Of a stretch of 19,042 nt of DNA, positions 15,234-19,042 are shown in pieces. The notes under the pieces were generated by a model that saw only the letters and a program-made list of their open reading frames with translations, was not told the DNA's origin and did no database searches. Source of the stretch: Bacillota bacterium (GTDB lineage Bacteria > Bacillota > Clostridia > Lachnospirales > Lachnospiraceae); contig JAEWHU010000285.1 of assembly GCA_023387635.1 (NCBI GenBank), positions 1 through 19,042 on the forward strand, read 5' to 3'. Position 1 is the stretch's first letter, and every line of letters starts with the position of its first letter. A program made the position numbers and the translations under genes.

Positions 15234-16778
15234 ATGAATAATGAACATTCTACTGGGTCAACAGTGAACAGTGCCAAAAACTGGCAGATAGGTTTATTTG
15301 CCTTTAACAATGGTGCAACCAATGCTTATATGATTCTTACCAGCTACATAGCTTATTATGCCAATGGTTTGTTAGGTTTATTTCTTTTATTTGTTACTAT
15401 GTTGGTAACAGGTATGAGAATTTTTGATGGTTTTATCGATCCTATAATTGGTCTTATGATTGATAAGACCCATGGACGTTTCGGTAAATTTCGTCCATGG
15501 ATGATAGCGGGTAATGGAATGTTGGCTATAAGTGCCATCCTAATGTACGGTGTTACACGTTTTATACCAGACACGTCAATGTGGCTACGCTATGTTTTAT
15601 TTTTTATAGCTTATGTTATTTATGCATTAGGATACACATTACAGTCAGCCTGTACAAAATCAGGCCAAACTTGTCTGACTAATGATCCAAAGCAACGTCC
15701 TACATTTACTTTGTTTAATATGATATCAACACTAGTAGTTATGGCAAGTCTCCAAGTCGTTGCTTCTCTACTTGGTAGTAAATATGGATATGCAAGCTAT
15801 GAATTCTTTAATATCGTAGTTCCTATGGTAGTAATTATGTCTATCGTGGCAACAGGGATGGCAGTAGTCGGTATATGGCAAAAGGACAGACCAGAATTCT
15901 TTGGTATTGCCGGTAGTCATGAAGAGGCAAAAGCAAAAGATTATATTGGTATTCTGACTAAGAACAAACCACTTCTGGCTCTAATTGTGGCAGGTGCAAG
16001 TAGTAAGTTGTGTTTCACCATTGCTACCCAGACGGCAGTAGCTTGTATGTTGTACTCTTCTATGATGGGGAATTATAGCGGATTATTTCTCCCAATTTAT
16101 GCATTCTGCTATGTTATGTCAGCACCCTTCTTTGCTCTTTCCATTAAGACTGCACAAAAGCATGGTCAGAAGAAAGCGTTATCAAAGTATACTGCAATTG
16201 CACTCATTTTCCATGTAGGTGTTCTTATAGTATTAGCTTTATGGAAAGAAGGGGATCCATCTACTATTTTATCCCTAACAAATCCAAACCTATACACAAT
16301 TTTATTCCTTGTGTTCTATGGTATAGGATATGGCTCTTATTATTGTACTGCAGATATGGTTATTCCTATGACAGCGGACTGCTCCGATTACGAAACTTAT
16401 CGAACTGGCAAGTATGTTCCAGGAATGGTAGGAACTTTATTTGGAATGTGTGATAAATTAGTATCTGCACTGGGTACTACTGTTGTGGGTGTTGCGGTAA
16501 TGACACTGGGATTAAAGACATTACCTGACGTCTCTACTCCTTATATTCCAGGAATGAAGTGGCTAGTTATTGTACTTTTCTGTATCATTCCTATGCTATC
16601 TTTCATAGTAACGCTGATTGCAATGAAGCATTATTCTCTTAGCGGAGCCCGTATGAAAGAGATTCAGGAAGTGAATTCAGCCAGAAAAGAAGCCATTGCC
16701 AGAGGCATGAGTCCACAAGAGGCTATGGAAAAGTGGCCTTTTATTGAGGACAAAGTAAGAAAATTAAGTAGTAATTAA
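15234..16778 (+). CDS. GPH-family (MelB-like) sugar:cation symporter, copy 2
   Basis: This 514-aa 12-helix protein is collinear with copy 1 over its whole length, and by eye well over half the residues are identical. Shared blocks include LFAFNNGATN, RIFDGFIDPIIGLMID (Arg62, Asp65, Asp69 conserved), GRFGKFRP, SACTKSGQTCLTNDPKQRP, YGSYYCTADM and the tail EAMEKW. Differences cluster in helices around residues 160-210 and near 255-280, where substrate preference may differ. Unlike copy 1 it has its own candidate LytTR-type promoter and a long leader, so it may be induced separately. RBS AAGGAG is 9 nt from ATG. A strong terminator follows at 16869. Short nested direct repeats (AAGTAAGAAA and AAATTAAGTA, 16753-16802) straddle the stop codon. 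Confidence 0.92.
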   Translation: MNNEHSTGSTVNSAKNWQIGLFAFNNGATNAYMILTSYIAYYANGLLGLFLLFVTMLVTGMRIFDGFIDPIIGLMIDKTHGRFGKFRPWMIAGNGMLAISAILMYGVTRFIPDTSMWLRYVLFFIAYVIYALGYTLQSACTKSGQTCLTNDPKQRPTFTLFNMISTLVVMASLQVVASLLGSKYGYASYEFFNIVVPMVVIMSIVATGMAVVGIWQKDRPEFFGIAGSHEEAKAKDYIGILTKNKPLLALIVAGASSKLCFTIATQTAVACMLYSSMMGNYSGLFLPIYAFCYVMSAPFFALSIKTAQKHGQKKALSKYTAIALIFHVGVLIVLALWKEGDPSTILSLTNPNLYTILFLVFYGIGYGSYYCTADMVIPMTADCSDYETYRTGKYVPGMVGTLFGMCDKLVSALGTTVVGVAVMTLGLKTLPDVSTPYIPGMKWLVIVLFCIIPMLSFIVTLIAMKHYSLSGARMKEIQEVNSARKEAIARGMSPQEAMEKWPFIEDKVRKLSSN

Positions 16779-16868
16779 GGAAATTAAGTACTAAGTAAGA
16801 AATATGGAATCCTAAATAGGGTTAAGAATGAATGGATTCTTGCGTATCTATTGATTAATAATTATGAC

Positions 16869-16911
16869 AATTGGTACATTCAAGCTTTAATGCTTGGATG
16901 TATCAATTTTT
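16869..16911 (+). terminator. Intrinsic terminator after symporter 2
   Basis: A 17-bp stem with two G-T wobbles (16869-16885 with 16892-16908), a 6-nt loop and TTTTT (16907-16911) lie 90 bp after the symporter stop. Confidence 0.85.
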
Positions 16912-16922
16912 AATGTTATAAT
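16894..16922 (+). promoter_or_regulatory. Candidate promoter of the glycosyltransferase gene, embedded in the terminator
   Basis: TTGGAT (16894-16899), a 17-bp spacer and TATAAT (16917-16922): the -35 lies in the right arm of the preceding terminator. The transcript would begin near 16929 and open with a small hairpin TCTGTAT/ATACAGA (16931-16953). Confidence 0.5.
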
Positions 16923-16980
16923 ATCACTTGTCTGTATCCTTATTGAATACAGATAATTAGATTTTAGAGGAGAATTTAGA

Positions 16981-17997
16981 ATGAAACTTTTAACAGCAGC
17001 AATACCTTGTTATAATTCTGAAGCATATATGGGGCATGCAATTGACACATTACTTTCTGGAGGGGAAGAGATGGAAATCATTATTGTTAATGATGGTTCT
17101 TCAGATAATACTCAAAAAATAGCAGAAGAGTACCAAGCGAAATATCCTAGTATCATTCGTGTTATAAAGCAGGAAAATGGGGGACATGGAGAAGCTGTTA
17201 ACACTGGACTTGCTAATGCAAATGGTTTATATTTCAAAGTAGTTGATAGTGACGACTGGGTGAATGAAGAGGCACTGAATCAAGTCATGCAAACACTAAA
17301 ACAACTCATTGCAAATGGTAATTATCCTGATTTATTTTTAGCAAATTACGTTTATGAAAAAGTAGGTGCAAAAAGAAAGAAAGTAATTAATTATCATAAT
17401 GCGTTGCCTGAAAATCGTATTTTTACTTGGGATGAAATCATGCATTTCAGACAAAGTCAGAATATATTGATGCATTCCACAATTTATCGAACAAAGTTAC
17501 TAAAGGATTGTGGAATTAAGTTGCCAAAACACACCTTTTATGTGGATAACATTTTTGTTTATCAACCACTTCCTTATGTTAAGACATTATATTATATGGA
17601 TGTTAACTTGTATCGTTATTTTATTGGAAGAGAGGATCAATCTGTCAATGAGCAAGTTATGATAAGACGCATTGACCAACAACTTAAAGTAACAAGAATT
17701 ATGATTGAATCACATGATATTTCACAAATTAAGAGTAAAAAACTTCAGCGTTATATGGTGCAATATCTCACCATGATTATGACCGTTAGTTCCGTATTAC
17801 TAATTAAAGAAGGTAGTGACGAAAGCTTAAGGAAGAAACAGGAACTATGGGATTATCTAAAGAATTATGATCATAGACTCTATAAGAAAATAAAATCCCA
17901 AGTGCTAGGGCGTTCTATGAACTTACCTGGTAAATTTGGACGTAAAATAGTTGAGACAGGTTATTATATTTGTCGTAAAATATATGGATTTAATTAA
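16981..17997 (+). CDS. Glycosyltransferase family 2 protein
   Basis: This 338-aa protein has a GT-A nucleotide-sugar domain in its first 110 residues: LTAAIPCYNSEAYM at the N-terminus, IIIVNDGSSDNT (UDP-sugar binding, about 33-44), ENGGHGEAVNTGLANA (about 65-80) and the metal-binding DSDDW (about 89-93). No membrane helix is evident, so it should be cytoplasmic or peripheral. The C-terminal third is basic. The family transfers sugars to lipid, protein or polysaccharide acceptors; the donor and acceptor are not deducible here. The RBS AGAGGAG (16966-16972) is 8 nt before ATG. It is separated from the symporters by a terminator and has its own promoter, so membership in the glycoside-utilisation unit is doubtful. 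It is convergent with the next operon. Confidence 0.88.
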   Translation: MKLLTAAIPCYNSEAYMGHAIDTLLSGGEEMEIIIVNDGSSDNTQKIAEEYQAKYPSIIRVIKQENGGHGEAVNTGLANANGLYFKVVDSDDWVNEEALNQVMQTLKQLIANGNYPDLFLANYVYEKVGAKRKKVINYHNALPENRIFTWDEIMHFRQSQNILMHSTIYRTKLLKDCGIKLPKHTFYVDNIFVYQPLPYVKTLYYMDVNLYRYFIGREDQSVNEQVMIRRIDQQLKVTRIMIESHDISQIKSKKLQRYMVQYLTMIMTVSSVLLIKEGSDESLRKKQELWDYLKNYDHRLYKKIKSQVLGRSMNLPGKFGRKIVETGYYICRKIYGFN

Positions 17998-18086
17998 ATA
18001 GCATAATTATTGACATATTGATATGATAAAGAAATAGGTCTACCTGGGTTAAGCCCTTTAAGCTTTTAGAATAGGTATCATCATTA

Positions 18087-18140
18087 TAAAAAGAAGAGAG
18101 TTAAGCTCCGAACTATCGGGTATTAACTCTCTTCTTTTTA
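18087..18140. terminator. Strong bidirectional terminator between convergent operons
   Basis: An 18-bp perfect stem (18087-18104 with 18123-18140) has A-rich and T-rich ends, so either strand gives a stem followed by T residues. It ends 26 bp before the end of the minus-strand holin-like gene and serves the GT2 gene on the other side. Confidence 0.9.
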
Positions 18141-18166
18141 CTTTGTACACCCAATATTTGTATTAC

Positions 18167-18514
18167 TTAATTTGACACCTTATTCATATACAGGAACAGA
18201 TGATTAAAGATAACGATGATGAATGCGGCAAGAAGTGAATTAAGAAAGCCACCCATGGTTATGTTCGGTACGAAATAATCTGCAATCATGAGCATCCAAG
18301 CATTTACAATAAAGCTGAATAATCCAAAGGTCAGCAGGCTGACCGGTAATGTAATCAAAAGCATAATCGGCTTTAAGATAATATTTACTACTAGAAGCAC
18401 CAATCCAATGATAAGAAGTGCCGGGATACTGTCTATTTGAATCGTGTGTAATGCAAATGAGAGCAGATATATGGTTAATATGATAGATATGTATTTCATG
18501 AACAATTTCGTCAT
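18167..18514 (-). CDS. Phage holin superfamily IV / YvlD-like 4-TM membrane protein
   Basis: This 115-aa, very hydrophobic protein has four TM segments. The central signature, NIILKPIMLLITLPVSLLTFGLFSFIVNAWML, is that of the YvlD/4-TM holin superfamily (PF04020). Despite the family name, chromosomal members are not lysis proteins; B. subtilis yvlD lies in a cell-envelope-stress operon. The start is the ATG at 18514, because GGAGG lies 5 nt upstream. A TTG further out (18526) overlaps that RBS and would add only MEVK. It is the last gene of a minus-strand operon, 22 bp after the gene at 18537-18851. Confidence 0.85.
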   Translation of the reverse strand: MTKLFMKYISIILTIYLLSFALHTIQIDSIPALLIIGLVLLVVNIILKPIMLLITLPVSLLTFGLFSFIVNAWMLMIADYFVPNITMGGFLNSLLAAFIIVIFNHLFLYMNKVSN

Positions 18515-18536
18515 TTTTACCTCCAATAGACATTCG

Positions 18537-18851
18537 TTACCTTATCTTAATTAATACCTTGACCCCGTCAGTCGTAACATCGATAAGATCATAGGGTTCA
18601 TCCTCTGTTAAAGAATCCAGTAGTTTCATGACCATGATAACAAGTGTTTTTATTGAATAGATGGTGACTGGGGAGGTTGAATTCGGAACAGCCACTTTCG
18701 GTAAAAAAAAACATGTGACGGTCAGTAAATCCAGAAAACAGTCCAATAATTCCTCAAAGATATACAAGGGGATTGGAATGGGAATACTCATGAACCTTTT
18801 GTTCTCAATCTGGAGTTTGAACCACAATAAGCGAAAGCCTTTAATCCACAT
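18537..18851 (-). CDS. Conserved hypothetical protein of a yvlB/yvlD-type operon
   Basis: This 104-aa protein has a basic N-terminus (WIKGFRLLWFKLQIENKRF), a central hydrophobic part (SIPIPIPLYIFEELLDCFLDLLTV) and an acidic C-terminus ending EDEPYDLIDVTTDGVKVLIKIR. Proteins with an IPIPL..EELLD core and a V-D-V-x-x-x-G-x-x-V-x-I-x-I end recur beside yvlB/yvlD-like genes in Firmicutes; that is recollection, not a search. The ATG lies inside the end of the upstream gene (an 11-nt overlap), with AAAGG 9 nt before it, which indicates translational coupling. Function unknown. Whether the middle crosses the membrane is unclear. Confidence 0.7.
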   Translation of the reverse strand: MWIKGFRLLWFKLQIENKRFMSIPIPIPLYIFEELLDCFLDLLTVTCFFLPKVAVPNSTSPVTIYSIKTLVIMVMKLLDSLTEDEPYDLIDVTTDGVKVLIKIR

Positions 18852-19042
18852 ATACTTTAACCTTTACCATTGTATTATGGCTTTCATCCCAGACCTCCAC
18901 ATCAACGATAATAGGATCATCCAAAGTACCGTTTATTATCTCATCGATTATTTTTGCAAAATCCATGCTGGAAATATCGATACCTTTCACTTCCATCTCT
19001 CTTCTGGCATCCGCAGGAACCATAGTAGTCATCTTGTCAGCG
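18841..19042 (-). CDS. Conserved hypothetical protein, C-terminal fragment (5' end outside window)
   Basis: The minus-strand frame is open through the right edge of the window and ends with TAA at 18841. An ATG at 19032 exists but has no clear RBS, and residues ADK precede it in frame, so a longer protein is likely. The visible part reads MTTMVPADARREMEVKGIDI, then a linker, then PIIVDVEVWDESHNTMVKVKVYVD. This tail resembles the small proteins encoded with yvlB-like (DUF4097) genes in Firmicutes. It overlaps the next gene by 11 nt. It is probably the upstream member of a three-or-more-gene envelope-stress-type operon with the 4-TM protein. Confidence 0.6.
   Translation of the reverse strand, partial: ADKMTTMVPADARREMEVKGIDISSMDFAKIIDEIINGTLDDPIIVDVEVWDESHNTMVKVKVYVD

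Noticed and set aside
18167..18514. Phage lysis holin suggesting a prophage remnant
   Set aside because: There is no endolysin, structural or integrase gene nearby; the sequence and operon context match the chromosomal YvlD-type members of the superfamily.
18240..18533. Alternative minus-strand frame overlapping the 4-TM holin-like gene
   Set aside because: The other frame encodes a clear four-helix YvlD-type protein with GGAGG 5 nt before its ATG; this one has polar, unstructured composition.

Overview
The window looks like chromosomal DNA of a low-GC, carbohydrate-degrading Firmicute, most probably a Lachnospiraceae member (Lachnoclostridium/C. phytofermentans-like). The reasons are the AT-rich composition, strong AGGAGG-type ribosome binding sites, a BspA-type leucine-rich repeat protein, GPH sugar symporters, and a GH3 enzyme with reversed domain order. 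The genus is an inference from gene content. No rRNA, tRNA, CRISPR array, insertion sequence or phage module was seen.

Layout. (1) Positions 1-380 hold the 3' end of a GH3 beta-N-acetylhexosaminidase-like gene. It converges on (2) a minus-strand 847-aa fusion of an acyl-activating AMP ligase, an acyl carrier domain and a PlsC acyltransferase (470-3013). A 400-bp divergent intergenic region follows, with promoters in both directions, a near-perfect palindrome and a possible tiny ORF. (3) A secreted BspA-like LRR protein (3415-5700). (4) A LytTR response regulator and GHKL sensor kinase pair (5950-7955), closed by a strong terminator. (5) A glycoside-utilisation cluster: cytoplasmic GH2 (8326-10248), a membrane-anchored permuted GH3 (10323-13322) and two tandem paralogous GPH symporters (13435-14979 and 15234-16778). 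A GT2 glycosyltransferase (16981-17997) has its own promoter. (6) After a bidirectional terminator, a minus-strand operon resembling the Bacillus yvlB-yvlD envelope-stress genes runs off the right edge (18167-19042).

How it may work together. The GH3 enzyme appears to be held on the outer face of the membrane by a helix at each end, where it could trim glycosides. The symporters would import the released sugars or short glycosides, and the cytoplasmic GH2 would finish hydrolysis. The main observation here is regulatory. The GH2 promoter and the second symporter's promoter share the same architecture: two direct ACCA-type repeats exactly 21 bp apart, the second starting exactly 19 bp before the -35 hexamer. 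Two half-sites two helical turns apart, just upstream of -35, is how LytTR-family regulators are known to bind, and a LytTR regulator is encoded next door. I infer that this two-component system activates the cluster at two points.

Limits: all functions are read by eye from motifs. Substrate specificities, the identity between the paralogous transporters and the regulatory link are untested.
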